This document shows positions 1 to 9,670 of a DNA stretch of 64,000 nt, in pieces. The DNA comes from Tessaracoccus antarcticus. Lineage in GTDB: Bacteria; Actinomycetota; Actinomycetes; Propionibacteriales; Propionibacteriaceae. The DNA is taken from assembly GCF_003688855.1 (NCBI RefSeq), contig NZ_REFW01000001.1:186001-250000 (forward strand). The letters are read 5' to 3'. Position 1 is the first letter of the stretch, and each line of letters opens with the position of its first letter. Both the position numbers and the translations under genes were made by a program. A model generated the notes under the pieces. That model searched no databases, was not told the DNA's origin, and worked only from the letters and a program-made list of their open reading frames with translations.

Positions 1-3000
1 CTCGATCTCACCGAGCAGGGACCGCCGGTAGTCGACGATGATGATCTTGGCTTCCTTGGAGGTGTACCTCGTGGTGAGCCCGTGGAGGAAGGTGCGCAGC
101 AGGTTGGACTTGCCACACTGCGGACCGCCGATGATCACCATGTGCGGGTCGGAGGCCGGGTCGAGCGCGACAGGCGCCAGCTCCAGCTCGTCGACCCCGT
201 ACGGCACGGTCCGCTCCGGCGGGTCGTGCGTGATGGCGGGCAGGCCAGCCGTGAGGCTGAGCTCCTCCGGCAACAGCCGAACATCCGCCGCCCGGGGACC
301 CTTCCACGCAGTGTTGAGCGCCTGGATGAAGGAGCGCTGGCCGGCAGCAATGTCGACTGCGTCCTCGACGCCGTCGATGCGGGGAAGACCGATGAGGGTG
401 TGGAGGTTCCCGGCGGTGATGCCGCGACCCGGACGTCCGGTGGGGATGACCAGCTGGATCTTGCGGTCGATCTCGGAGTCGAAGGCGTCGCCCAGTTTGA
501 GCTCGATGCGGTTCTGCAGGGCGTCCTTGGTACCGGCACGCACCTCCGACCACTTCGACGCCGCCACCCACACGTGGATGCCGAAGCCGAGCCCGCCGTT
601 GGCCAGCACCTGCACCTGGGGTTCCAGCGACTCGAATTCCGTCTTGAGGGTGGACCAGCCGTCGATGACGAAGAAGACGTCGGTGGGAAATCTGTCGGCC
701 GGGATGCTGCCATCCCGGCGCGCCTGCCTGTAGGTGGACATGCCGTCGATGCCGTGCTCGGCGAACTGGCGTTCACGGGCGGAGCGCAGCGACGTGATCT
801 CGGCCACGGTGCGACGCACCCTGTCGACGTCGAGCCGGCTGGTGACCGACCCCATGTGCGGCAGGTGACGCATCGACAGCAGCGAGCCGCCACCGAAGTC
901 GAGGCAGTAGAAGCCCACTTCCTGCGGCGTGTGCGTCAGCGACAGGCCTGCGATGGCGGCTCGCAGGGCCATGGACTTGCCCGACTGTGGCCCCCCCGCG
1001 ACACCCAGGTTGCCTCCGGAGCCGGAGAAGTCGAGCCACCACGGGTCGCGGCGCTGCTGACGCGGTTTGTCGATGAGCCCGACGGGGGCACGCAACGTTC
1101 CCCTCCAGCCCGGTTCCGCGACCGTGAGGCCGCGGCCCTCCACCTCCTGCAGTGCCCCCAGCAGCAGGTCCATCGTGGGCGGCTCCTCCAGTGGCGGCAG
1201 CCACACCTTGTGCGACGGCCAGCCGTGGCCGCGGAGACGTCCCACGGCGATCGACAGCAGCGTCTCGTCGTCCTCGGGTGCCTCCACCTCGGCCCGTGCT
1301 GCGACCGCCGTGGTCCGTGACGACGGCGGCGCCGCCGATGAATCCGGCGCGGGCGCGGACACCGGCATCACGTAGTCGAGGCTGAACTCGAGGACGGGCG
1401 GCACCCACCGTGAGGGGTCCAGGGCGATGCCCTCCACGATGACGTCGCGCTCCTGTTCCGGGGCGCTCGAGGTGCCGTGCCAGGGCCCGGAGACGTAGGC
1501 GGCCTTGAACCGGGTCATGCCGGTGGTGTCGTACTTCAGGTAGCCGTTGCCGGGCGGGTTGGGGAGTTCGTAGGCGTCAGGCACCCCGATCACGGCCCGG
1601 GATTCGGCGGGACTGAAGGTGCGCAGTGCGATCCGGTAGGACAGGAATGTGTCGAGCCCGCGGAGCTTGTTCTCCTCCAGCCGCTGCGAGGCGAGCAACT
1701 GGTGGACGGCGATGGATCGCCCCACCCGCCCGATCTGGACGAAGAGGTCGATGAACTCGGGCCGGGCGGTGAGGAGTTCGGAGAATTCGTCCACCACGAT
1801 GAGCAGGCTGGGCATCGGCGGAATGTCGGCGCCCGCCTGCCTGGCCGTCTCGTAGTCCTCGCGGTTCTTGAAGTTGCCGGCAGAGCGCAGCACCTCCATG
1901 CGACGGTCCAGTTCCCCCCCGATGGCGTCGGCCATCCGGTCCACGAGGCTGAGTTCGCCCTCCAGGTTGGTGATGACGGCCGACACGTGGGGCAGTTCGT
2001 CGAGGCCCAGGAAGGTGGCGCCGCCCTTGAAGTCGACGAGGATGAAGTTCAGCTGCTCCGTGGAGTGGGTCATGGCCAACCCCAGCACGAGGGTGCGCAG
2101 GAACTCCGACTTGCCCGAGCCGGTGGCGCCGATGCAGATCCCGTGCGGACCCATGCCGCCCTGCGCCGACTCCTTGATGTCCAGCTCGACGGTGCTGCCG
2201 TCGTCGGCGGTGCCGAACGGCACGCGCAGGTGCTGCCGCAGCGGTCGCGGACGCCAGGCGAGACGTGGGTCCAGCGTCAACGGATCGCCGACCCCCAGCA
2301 TGGCCGGGTAGTCCTTGGGTGCCTCGAAGACGACCTCCGCCACATCGGTGTCGGTGGCGCCCGCAGCGGTGACCGGCATCCGGAAGGGTGCCATGGCGCG
2401 GGCCAGCATTTCGGCGTAGACACCGGTGACGGCGTCGGGTCGCCCGAACGGAGTGCGGGCGTGGGGGTTCTTGGCGGTGCGACGGTGCAGGGTGATGGTG
2501 TCGCCGCGGACCTCGAACACGGCCACGCCGGGGTCCAGGGAACGCGGCAGCTCGCGTTGTCCTGTCACCTCGATGGTGACGGACTTGGTGGAGGGTGTGT
2601 CGAACTGGGTGGCGTCGATCCCGTCGATGCCGTCGGCCACCACCACCATCAGCGCAGGCACACGGTCCGCGGACTGCGCGGCCACGGCCAGCGGCGACAG
2701 GTCCGCCGCACCGGTGGCGAACATGCGCACCGGTCCGACGCCGTCGGTCTCGGTGGGGTGCTGCAGGTGGGGAAGCCACTTCACCCAGTGCCACCGGTCC
2801 TGGTGGGCGTTGGCGGCGGCCACCATGAGGGCAACATCGGTGGGCGCGTGCCAGGTGACGAGCTGCGCCACCATGGCGAACGCCACCTTGCGGCACGCCT
2901 CCTCATCCCCCACGAACCGGATGGCGCGGAAGCCGCGCAGGTCGACGGCCAGCGGGACCGACGGGATGAGGCGGTGCGTGCGCATGAACCGGCGCAACGC

Positions 3001-3579
3001 CCCCGTCGACAACGGCTCCAGGTCCTCGAGCGGCTGCGATTCCGGCGGTGTGATGCGCTTGGCGGACTGCTGCGAACCCACCGAGAGGCGGACCGACGCG
3101 AAGTCCTCGGCATCGACGCGACGCTCCCACATCCTGGCCCCGCCCACGAGCGTCCACAGGCTGTCCGGGGTGGGGTGCAGGAACGCGGCCCGTGCGCGCT
3201 GCTCGTCGGCGGTCTCGGTGAACTTGCGACGGGTCTGCGCCAGGTAGCGGAAGTAGTCGCGCCGGTTGGCGTCCAGCTGGGCGGCCTGATCGTCGTTGGA
3301 GCGGCCCATCTGCGACAGCATCATGCCCATCATGGACACGCCGTAGAGTCCGCCGATGACACCACCCAGCGGCCCCTTGCCGCCCATGCCGCCGCCACCC
3401 ATGAACATCAGCCCCATGGCGAGGCCCCCGGCGAGCATCGGCAGCATCCGCAGCACCGCACCGAAGGGCTTGGAGGCGCTGGGGGGCGGGATTTCCGGCG
3501 GCGATTCCAGCAGGAGGTCACCGCGCGGCAGTGGCGGCGTCGCGACGCGCTTCGGACGGTTGAACGTGACCACACCCAT
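1..3579 (-). CDS. eccC: Type VII secretion ATPase EccC (3' end cut by window edge)
   Basis: FtsK/SpoIIIE-family ATPase that recognises WXG100 substrates and drives their export through the ESX membrane complex. The first 1193 codons are visible, and the frame is still open at the window edge. Residues about 39-88 hold two hydrophobic, Gly/Met-rich membrane segments. Three P-loop modules follow: GATGSGKSE near residue 484 with downstream LIVVDEF, GGPQSGKSM near 861 with VFFVIDG, and GGPQCGKSN near 1151. This is the membrane EccCa plus EccCb arrangement fused in one chain, so only the last part of the third ATPase is missing. The ATG at 3579 gives the N-terminus expected for the family (MGVVTFNRP); the upstream Shine-Dalgarno is weak. 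It is divergent from the ribokinase and belongs with eccD, eccE and eccB to its right. Assignment is firm. Confidence 0.95.
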   Translation of the reverse strand, partial: MGVVTFNRPKRVATPPLPRGDLLLESPPEIPPPSASKPFGAVLRMLPMLAGGLAMGLMFMGGGGMGGKGPLGGVIGGLYGVSMMGMMLSQMGRSNDDQAAQLDANRRDYFRYLAQTRRKFTETADEQRARAAFLHPTPDSLWTLVGGARMWERRVDAEDFASVRLSVGSQQSAKRITPPESQPLEDLEPLSTGALRRFMRTHRLIPSVPLAVDLRGFRAIRFVGDEEACRKVAFAMVAQLVTWHAPTDVALMVAAANAHQDRWHWVKWLPHLQHPTETDGVGPVRMFATGAADLSPLAVAAQSADRVPALMVVVADGIDGIDATQFDTPSTKSVTIEVTGQRELPRSLDPGVAVFEVRGDTITLHRRTAKNPHARTPFGRPDAVTGVYAEMLARAMAPFRMPVTAAGATDTDVAEVVFEAPKDYPAMLGVGDPLTLDPRLAWRPRPLRQHLRVPFGTADDGSTVELDIKESAQGGMGPHGICIGATGSGKSEFLRTLVLGLAMTHSTEQLNFILVDFKGGATFLGLDELPHVSAVITNLEGELSLVDRMADAIGGELDRRMEVLRSAGNFKNREDYETARQAGADIPPMPSLLIVVDEFSELLTARPEFIDLFVQIGRVGRSIAVHQLLASQRLEENKLRGLDTFLSYRIALRTFSPAESRAVIGVPDAYELPNPPGNGYLKYDTTGMTRFKAAYVSGPWHGTSSAPEQERDVIVEGIALDPSRWVPPVLEFSLDYVMPVSAPAPDSSAAPPSSRTTAVAARAEVEAPEDDETLLSIAVGRLRGHGWPSHKVWLPPLEEPPTMDLLLGALQEVEGRGLTVAEPGWRGTLRAPVGLIDKPRQQRRDPWWLDFSGSGGNLGVAGGPQSGKSMALRAAIAGLSLTHTPQEVGFYCLDFGGGSLLSMRHLPHMGSVTSRLDVDRVRRTVAEITSLRSARERQFAEHGIDGMSTYRQARRDGSIPADRFPTDVFFVIDGWSTLKTEFESLEPQVQVLANGGLGFGIHVWVAASKWSEVRAGTKDALQNRIELKLGDAFDSEIDRKIQLVIPTGRPGRGITAGNLHTLIGLPRIDGVEDAVDIAAGQRSFIQALNTAWKGPRAADVRLLPEELSLTAGLPAITHDPPERTVPYGVDELELAPVALDPASDPHMVIIGGPQCGKSNLLRTFLHGLTTRYTSKEAKIIIVDYRRSLLGEIE

Positions 3580-3735
3580 TGAGCCGTCTCACCCCATTCG
3601 CCTGCCTGTGCACAGGTGCACCCACGGTAGTGCGCGATGAGGGCAGTTGGCGAGGCCGCCAACGTCCGCCGTCGCCGTCGCGCCGCAGACGGTGCCACTA
3701 CAGTGTCCGGACAAGGCGACGAGCAGGGGTCAGCA

Positions 3736-4584
3736 ATGAGGACGACGAGTGCAGGGCATCACGGCCGGGGTCGCGTGGTGGTCCTGGGATCCGCCAGCCA
3801 GGACCTCTACGTGGAGATGGAACGCCACCCCACCACGGGGGAGACCGTCATGGGAGGCGACCTCGTGCAGCGCTTCGGCGGCAAGGGCGGCAACCAGGCC
3901 GTGGCCGCCGCCCGCGCCGGGGCCGAGACCCTGTTCGTCGGACACCTCGGTGACGACGCTCCGGGCCGCACGTACCGCGACCGACTTCTCGGTCACGGCG
4001 TCGACGTGACCCGGCTCGTGCTCGAACCCGACGTCCCCACCGGTACCGCCCTCATCATGCTGAACGCGGCGCGGGACAACATGATCGTGGTGGCGCCGGG
4101 CGCCAACCACCATGTCTCCGAGTCCGACGTTGCCGCCCTGGCGGATCTGGGGTCCGAGGACATCCTCCTGATGCAGATGGAACTGCCCCTCGACGTCACG
4201 CAGACGGCGATACTGGACGCGGCCGGGCGCGGCGCCCGCGTCATCCTCAACCTGGCGCCGTACGCACCGCTCCCCCAGGACGTGCTCGATGCCTGCCACC
4301 TCATCATCGTGAATGAGAAGGAGCACGAGATGATGCAGGGCGACGGACTGAACGCCCCCGACGTCCTCGTCACCCTCGGCACCGACGGATCCCGCTGGGG
4401 CGATATCGCCGTCCCGGCCCAGCGCGTGGACGTCGTCGACACCACGGGCGCCGGGGACGCCTACTGCGGGGCGCTCGCGGCAGCACTCGTCGGGGGTGCG
4501 GGGCGACGTGAGGCCATGGTCGCGGCGACGTCCTCGTCGGCCGCCACGGTCCAGCACCTGGGCGCGCAACCGGACCCCGCCTGA
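3736..4584 (+). CDS. rbsK: Ribokinase (PfkB family)
   Basis: Predicted cytoplasmic sugar kinase that phosphorylates ribose at O5 using ATP. The 282-residue product carries both PfkB signatures: the N-terminal GGKGGNQAVAAARAG stretch that shapes the sugar site, and near the C-terminus DTTGAGDAYCGA, containing the catalytic Asp and the anion hole. The ATG at 3736 is preferred over the GTG/ATG starts upstream (the frame opens at 3637), because AGGGG lies 6 nt before it and the family N-terminus (VVVLGSASQDL) follows shortly after. It sits alone between divergent eccC and eccD and has no ribose transporter beside it. Its link to secretion is probably accidental. PfkB specificity cannot be fixed by eye, but the GGKGGNQ form is typical of ribokinase. 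Confidence 0.82.
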   Translation: MRTTSAGHHGRGRVVVLGSASQDLYVEMERHPTTGETVMGGDLVQRFGGKGGNQAVAAARAGAETLFVGHLGDDAPGRTYRDRLLGHGVDVTRLVLEPDVPTGTALIMLNAARDNMIVVAPGANHHVSESDVAALADLGSEDILLMQMELPLDVTQTAILDAAGRGARVILNLAPYAPLPQDVLDACHLIIVNEKEHEMMQGDGLNAPDVLVTLGTDGSRWGDIAVPAQRVDVVDTTGAGDAYCGALAAALVGGAGRREAMVAATSSSAATVQHLGAQPDPA

Positions 4585-4708
4585 GTCACACCGCAACGCC
4601 CGGCTCTGTCCTTCGACAGGTCACGGTTAGTCCCGTCACGACGACTGCTAACGGATCAGACCAGGTCACCTGTGGCCCGTTGGCCGTCCGTCGCACTACG
4701 GTGGGCCC

Positions 4709-6121
4709 GTGAGCAGCACCACTGAGGAAGACCTGTCGCGGGTCACGATCATCTCCCAATCCCGCCGGGTGGACCTGGCACTGCCCGGGTCCGTGTCCCT
4801 CAGCGAGCTGTTGCCCAGCATCCTGCGGTTCGCCGGCATTGACGGCAACACCCCCACGGAGGCGGTCCACGCCTGGGTCCTGCAACGCTTCGGTGCTGAT
4901 CCGCTGGACCTCTACGTCCCCGTCAGGCAGCTCAGCATCCGGGACGGCGAGACCCTGCACCTTCGCCAGCGCGAGAACGCCATCCCCGACGCCGCATTCG
5001 ACGACGTCATCGACGCCGTCGCCGCCACCACCCGCGCCCGGCCCTCGTGGCTGCCGCGGCACAGCCGCACCCTCTCCCTGGCGCTGATGCTGGGGCTGCT
5101 GGTGGCCATGCCGCTGCTCGTGACCTCCAGCGTCCGGGACGAACGGGGACTCACGCTCGCCCTCGCGCTCGGCATCACGGCGTTCTTCTCCTTCGCCACC
5201 ATGATCGCCGCCATCGCCCTGGCGCGGGCCGCTGGGGAGCGCCACACCGCCTCCTGCCTGGCATGGGCCAGCGTCGCGCTCGCCGGCATCACGGGCTGGT
5301 TCATTCCCATCCTCATCTCCGACCCCGCAGCCGCCCTGCCCCTGGCCATCAACATCCTGATGGCCGCCGCCCTGTCACTGGTGGCCGCCGCAGCAGGTGC
5401 GCTCGCGGCCCGTGTGCAGGCCATGGCCCTGTTCGCTGCCGCCCTGACCGCCGCCATCGTGGTGATGTCAGGCAGTGTGATGGCGCTGATGCCGGGTCAC
5501 GACATCGACGTGGCCGCCGTCACCATGGCGGTGATGGCCGTGGCCACCACGTTCCTCCCCGCCCTCAGCCACCGGCTCGCGGGGATCGCCCTGCCCAACC
5601 TGCCGGCATCCACGGAGGCCATGCTGGCCGACGAGACACCGGTGCAGGTGGACATCGTGGCCCGGGCGGTGCTGGCCGACCGCATCCTCGGCGCCCTGCT
5701 GTCCGCCAGCACCACAGCGGCCGTCCTGAGCTCCTTCCTGGTGGTGCGGCAGGGCTCGGTCTGGGCGCTGGTGCTGGTGCTGTGCATCGGGCTGGCGTTC
5801 TCGCTGCGTGCCCGCGCCTTCGTGGGTCTGACCCAGCGCATCGCACTGCTTGCCTCCGGTGCCATCATCACCATTCTGGGTCTCGTGGCGCTCGCCATGA
5901 TCGCCATCACCTCACCGCTGGGTGTCGTGGGGGTGCTGGCCAGCGTGCTCGTGCTGGGCTACGTCTTCGCGCACTACAGCGCGGCCACGTTCGGCCGCAT
6001 CCTGTCGCCCACCTGGGGCCGTTGGGGCGACGTGCTGGAGTGGCTCTCCATCATCACCATCATCCCCGCACTGCTGGGCGTGCTGGACCTGTACACGTAC
6101 TTCGGCTCACTGTTCGGCTGA
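4709..6121 (+). CDS. eccD: Type VII secretion integral membrane protein EccD
   Basis: Core membrane subunit of the ESX translocon, 470 residues. The N-terminal ~95 residues form a soluble ubiquitin-like (YukD) domain. From about residue 120 there is a long series of hydrophobic segments, consistent with the eleven transmembrane helices known for EccD dimers that line the pore. The start is GTG at 4709. There is no Shine-Dalgarno, but a TACGGT hexamer ends 6 nt before the GTG, which suggests a leaderless transcript. It converges on the unrecognised gene at 6136-6780 with only 14 bp between stops. Family assignment rests on domain order and neighbours eccC, eccE and eccB. Confidence 0.93.
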   Translation: MSSTTEEDLSRVTIISQSRRVDLALPGSVSLSELLPSILRFAGIDGNTPTEAVHAWVLQRFGADPLDLYVPVRQLSIRDGETLHLRQRENAIPDAAFDDVIDAVAATTRARPSWLPRHSRTLSLALMLGLLVAMPLLVTSSVRDERGLTLALALGITAFFSFATMIAAIALARAAGERHTASCLAWASVALAGITGWFIPILISDPAAALPLAINILMAAALSLVAAAAGALAARVQAMALFAAALTAAIVVMSGSVMALMPGHDIDVAAVTMAVMAVATTFLPALSHRLAGIALPNLPASTEAMLADETPVQVDIVARAVLADRILGALLSASTTAAVLSSFLVVRQGSVWALVLVLCIGLAFSLRARAFVGLTQRIALLASGAIITILGLVALAMIAITSPLGVVGVLASVLVLGYVFAHYSAATFGRILSPTWGRWGDVLEWLSIITIIPALLGVLDLYTYFGSLFG

Positions 6122-6135
6122 GCCGGCCCGAGTGC

Positions 6136-6780
6136 TCATCTGCCGAACAGGACGCGGTACTCGGTGGGCGATGGCGGCATGGAGACCTTCACGAGACGGC
6201 GCACGCTGGCGCACACCACGTCGCTGTCACCGAGATTGGTCGCCTGTTTCATCTGGGCCGGTGAGAGGGCGTAGGCGCGGCGCAGGTTCTCGGAGGTGCG
6301 GCCCTCGGCGGGGACGATGATGGACATGTCGCTGTTGCGCATGTCACTCACCGACGCCTCCGCTGCGGGGTTGCTGGCCGTGACCAGTGCCTGCCAGGCG
6401 CCGAGGCGCATCTGGGGCGTGACGGCGCCCTGCTCATCGATGATGAGGCTGGGCCGGTACACCCGCCCCTGGCCGGGCAGTTCGTCGGCACTCCGCAACA
6501 GGTCGATGGTGCCTCCGCAGGCCCTGATGGTGTCCGCCAGGCCGAGCCAGGGTCGGTGGTCGCCCGCGATGACGGACACGTGCCCCCCGAGGCAGACGGC
6601 GCGGAAGGCGATGAGCCACTTGACCCATTCCGGGGCACTGAGGAATGCCCGGGTTGGTTCCGGCCTGAACAGGCGCACCGTGACGGGACCGCCCTGTCCC
6701 CTCCCCAGGAGGAGGCCCGCCGGCCCGCTCGACATCACCGACGCGGACGTCGCCGTGGATGTGTCCCGCATGACCGTCAT
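6136..6780 (-). CDS. Unrecognised protein translationally coupled to eccE
   Basis: I do not recognise this 214-residue protein. Its ATG (6778-6780) overlaps the eccE stop in an ATGA, so the two are co-translated and it probably serves the ESX system. It is soluble-looking with no signal peptide. A mostly polar, Ser/Thr-rich first 25 residues are followed by alternating strand/helix segments: VTVRLF, a hydrophobic stretch HVSVIAG, then SLIIDEQG near residue 127, which resembles a Walker B strand. There is no P-loop. A degenerate, nucleotide-free RecA-like fold related to the EccC ATPase modules is possible but speculative. An alternative ATG lies at 6771. Confidence 0.75.
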   Translation of the reverse strand: MTVMRDTSTATSASVMSSGPAGLLLGRGQGGPVTVRLFRPEPTRAFLSAPEWVKWLIAFRAVCLGGHVSVIAGDHRPWLGLADTIRACGGTIDLLRSADELPGQGRVYRPSLIIDEQGAVTPQMRLGAWQALVTASNPAAEASVSDMRNSDMSIIVPAEGRTSENLRRAYALSPAQMKQATNLGDSDVVCASVRRLVKVSMPPSPTEYRVLFGR

Positions 6781-7961
6781 GACTCCACCTGCCTGCCGAG
6801 GGGCACCGTGGCCAGCATGCCGGGCACCTGTACGCCACCGAGAGGACCGAACGAGAGGCGGCCCGCCAGTTCGGGGATCAGTTCCTCGTCGGAAGCAGCC
6901 GCCTGCTCCTCGCTGTGGCAGACGTGCCGCACGGCGCCACGGGCCCGCTGGCCCGGGGAGATGGTGAAAGAGGTCAGCACCATCATGGCGGGGCACTGGG
7001 CAGCGCTGTCCAGAAGTGCCTGGTAGTTGGCCGTCGGGTCGGATCCGTACGAGGAGATGGTGCGCGTCTCATGGACCAGTCCGTCGCACGACCACTGCCG
7101 CCACGTCTCAGCGCTGCGTGAACCCTCGGCATGCTGGGGGGTGGCCCCCGATGCCAGCGCCAGGACCTCCGCGATGGACAGAGGGTCCAGCGCCCGGGTG
7201 GCGACCCCCTGGCGTTTGAGGGTGGCCTGGGCGCGGTGCAACCCGAATCGCAGCGTCGCCAGGACACCTGCCAGGCCGCTGCCGCGGCGGTTGACCGCCT
7301 CCAGGCACAGCTGGGGGTCGAGGCGCAGCGCAATCCAGGTGCGGCGGACCGCCGGGGGCGTGGGCTCGCCGCCGACGATCTCGAGGTAGGACGACAGAGC
7401 CGGGGAGTCGGGGGTGAGCATGGCGGCCGTGGGGGCCGGGACGGTGAGGGTGACCACCTGGATGCCGGCGAAGAGGATGTCATCCTGCTGGATGAGTTCC
7501 CCCAGCGTCTCCAGGTTCAGCTCCGCGCCGTGGTCGACGATGAGGACGTCGTCGGAGGTCAGTTCCAGCAGTGCCGCCCAGGACGAGCCGTCCGCCACGA
7601 CGCCGATCTCGCCACCGGCAGCGCTCCGCGTCTGCGTCACCTGCAGTTGGGGCAGCCACTGGCCCAGGGGGACGAGTTCGGACGGCAGGTCCGGGGACTC
7701 CACGAGCCGCCGCCGCCGGGCCATGAACCTGCCACGCACGCGCATGGTCGCCCACAACGAGCGCCCATTGACGGGAACCGTCAGGAGGATGGCGACAAGG
7801 AGGACCGCAGCGGCAGCCGCCACGCCCCACCACGTGCGGGTGGCGACGAAGAGCAGCATGACCACCATCGCCACCTGCCAGGCAAGCACCTTGGGGATGT
7901 GGCGGGTGGAGCGGGCACGCATGGGCAGCCGGGCAGTGTTCAGCTGTGTGGCTGCGGGCAT
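6777..7961 (-). CDS. eccE: Type VII secretion protein EccE
   Basis: ESX membrane-complex subunit, 394 residues. Two hydrophobic helices lie near the N-terminus (about residues 23-42 and 46-63), followed by a long soluble domain with the layout of EccE, including the segment around WAALLELTSDDV and the conserved downstream region with WIALRLDPQLC. EccE sits at the periphery of the EccB-C-D-E complex. The ATG at 7961 was chosen because GAGGGG (GGAGAGGAGGGGCC in the leader) lies just upstream; longer frames upstream are shadows of eccB. The gene is divergent from eccB and overlaps the next gene by 4 bp. Assignment is by architecture and locus; EccE sequences diverge strongly. Confidence 0.85.
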   Translation of the reverse strand: MPAATQLNTARLPMRARSTRHIPKVLAWQVAMVVMLLFVATRTWWGVAAAAAVLLVAILLTVPVNGRSLWATMRVRGRFMARRRRLVESPDLPSELVPLGQWLPQLQVTQTRSAAGGEIGVVADGSSWAALLELTSDDVLIVDHGAELNLETLGELIQQDDILFAGIQVVTLTVPAPTAAMLTPDSPALSSYLEIVGGEPTPPAVRRTWIALRLDPQLCLEAVNRRGSGLAGVLATLRFGLHRAQATLKRQGVATRALDPLSIAEVLALASGATPQHAEGSRSAETWRQWSCDGLVHETRTISSYGSDPTANYQALLDSAAQCPAMMVLTSFTISPGQRARGAVRHVCHSEEQAAASDEELIPELAGRLSFGPLGGVQVPGMLATVPLGRQVES

Positions 7962-8102
7962 CGGCCCCTCCTCTCGCCTTCGGTCGGCCCCCACTCTAGG
8001 GCTGATCCGGTCCGTGAAGACGCCCGGCCGCGCACGCGGCCACACGACTGTGGGCACCGTTAGACTCAATCCCGACCACCAACCACCACGGAGGGGACAC
8101 CC
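7962..8102. promoter_or_regulatory. Divergent eccE/eccB intergenic region
   Basis: This 141-bp region separates the divergent starts of eccE and eccB. TAGACT at 8061-8066 is a plausible -10 element for eccB, though no good -35 partner is evident. A GGAGGGG Shine-Dalgarno (8091-8097) precedes the eccB ATG. No palindrome stood out. Confidence 0.35.
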
Positions 8103-9491
8103 ATGGCCACGCGCAAGGATCTGCTCAAGGCGCAGTCCTTCATTTCGCGCCGCATGGTGGCGGCGTTCGTGGATCGGGACCCCGACGACCCCACCCCGCC
8201 CCTGCGGCGCGTGGGAACTGCCTCGTTCGTGTCGGTCCTGCTGGGGGTGGTGCTGCTGGCGGGGACGGCGCTCATCGGACTGATCCGGCCAGGTGGCGGC
8301 GACGCCTGGCAGGAGGAGGGTGTCGTTGTCAGCGACACCACCGCCGGCATGCTCTTCGTGTACTCCGGGGGAAGCCTCATCCCGATGGCCGACGTGGCAT
8401 CTGCCCGCCTGCAGGCCGGCGGCGTGGACGCCGGCGGCCAGCCCCGCGTGGTGAAGGTCAGCACGGAGAAGTTGAAGGGGACGCCCCAGCTGCCGATGCA
8501 CGGCATTCCCGGCGCTCCACGCCAGTTGCCGGCCCCCGATGACCTGCAGGCGGCCCCCCTGCGACTGTGCTCGTCGAAACCCAACAGCCGTGAGCAGCGA
8601 TTCGTCAGTCTCGAGTTCAACGTGGAGTCCCCCACCGGCGATCCCTTCTCCGTGGTGGCTGAGACCTCCGACCAGTCGCAGTACCTGATCGCCAACGGCA
8701 GGGCCCACAAGCTCTGGAAGGCGCAGGGCGACGTCAAGTCTCCACTGGTGGAGGACCTGCCCACCATCAGCCCCGGAAACCTGTGGATGAGTGCCATCCC
8801 GGTCGGTGACCCCATGGTCCCCATGAAGTTCCCCGCGTACGGCGCCACACCCAGCAAGAACCCCCTGAGCATGCCCATCGGCAGCCTCGCGGAGGTGAAG
8901 GGCGCCGAGGGCGGCATCACCCGCTACTACGTGCAACTGGACCAGGGGTTGTCCCAGGTGTCCTACCTCGACATGCGCCTCATCCAGGCCACGCAGGGAG
9001 CAAACGATCCACGCCCCATCACGGAGAGCGACCTGGCCAGGGCACGCAACAACGACATTCCCGCCTCGGGCAACCAGGACATCAACCTGGGCAAGCCCAC
9101 CGGGCCGGCGGACCGCAGCGCACTCGAGGACGCTTCGATCTGCGCAACCTTCACCGACGACGACGCCGGCAGGGTCGCGCTGAGCATCGATGTACCCACC
9201 CCCGCCATGCCGCCTGAGCACCAGACCCCCTTCGGCAACTCCGTCGACCACGTCGAGATGCCCGAGCTGAGCGGCGCCCTGCTCCGCGCGAGCGCCGCGG
9301 CTGACGACGCCCCCACCTTCCTCATCCTGGCGGGCCTCAGCTACCCCATCCCGGACGCCGTCTCACGCCGCGCCCTTGGCTACGGCGATGTGACCCCCAC
9401 CGTCGTCCCGGGCCAGCTCATCAACCTCTTCACGTCCGGCCTGGCTGCCGACACGAACCTGTCCCTGGGAATGATCACCCAGGTCCCCTGA
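8103..9491 (+). CDS. eccB: Type VII secretion protein EccB
   Basis: ESX complex subunit, 462 residues, with one transmembrane helix and a large extracytoplasmic domain. The N-terminus (MATRKDLLKAQSF, then RRM at residues 17-19) is the EccB signature. A single hydrophobic helix lies at about residues 42-62, after which the chain is soluble and rich in Gly/Pro, as expected for the periplasm-facing R-repeat domain. Cys residues occur in the exported part and may pair. Start ATG 8103 follows GGAGGGG by 5 nt. It is transcribed towards the two WXG100 genes and is divergent from eccE. Confidence 0.94.
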   Translation: MATRKDLLKAQSFISRRMVAAFVDRDPDDPTPPLRRVGTASFVSVLLGVVLLAGTALIGLIRPGGGDAWQEEGVVVSDTTAGMLFVYSGGSLIPMADVASARLQAGGVDAGGQPRVVKVSTEKLKGTPQLPMHGIPGAPRQLPAPDDLQAAPLRLCSSKPNSREQRFVSLEFNVESPTGDPFSVVAETSDQSQYLIANGRAHKLWKAQGDVKSPLVEDLPTISPGNLWMSAIPVGDPMVPMKFPAYGATPSKNPLSMPIGSLAEVKGAEGGITRYYVQLDQGLSQVSYLDMRLIQATQGANDPRPITESDLARARNNDIPASGNQDINLGKPTGPADRSALEDASICATFTDDDAGRVALSIDVPTPAMPPEHQTPFGNSVDHVEMPELSGALLRASAAADDAPTFLILAGLSYPIPDAVSRRALGYGDVTPTVVPGQLINLFTSGLAADTNLSLGMITQVP

Positions 9492-9670
9492 GTAGTGATC
9501 GCCCGTGCGGATCACCCAGTGCTCCTAGGTATGCCTACTCGATTCCATGGCCGTTGTTCGCCAGTGACCCCCGTCGCGCCTAGTGTTTCCCATGACATCA
9601 CAGCAGCCCGAACGATTCGTTGTTGCTGCCACAGAGCCTCCGCGCTCCAACTGTCGAAGGGAAATGTTCC

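Noticed and set aside
82-3582. Long open frames on the + strand opposite eccC (about 400 and 700 codons)
   Set aside because: They mirror eccC on the opposite strand, show no family motifs and arise from GC-rich codon bias. The eccC frame explains the region fully.
3637-3735. N-terminal extension of the ribokinase to 3637
   Set aside because: The extra residues are Arg-rich and non-conserved. A proper Shine-Dalgarno precedes ATG 3736.
9593-9670. An ATG at 9593 as a start for an extended frame overlapping the first WXG100 gene
   Set aside because: It is in another frame and its product lacks similarity. The WXG100 protein needs the ATG at 9671.
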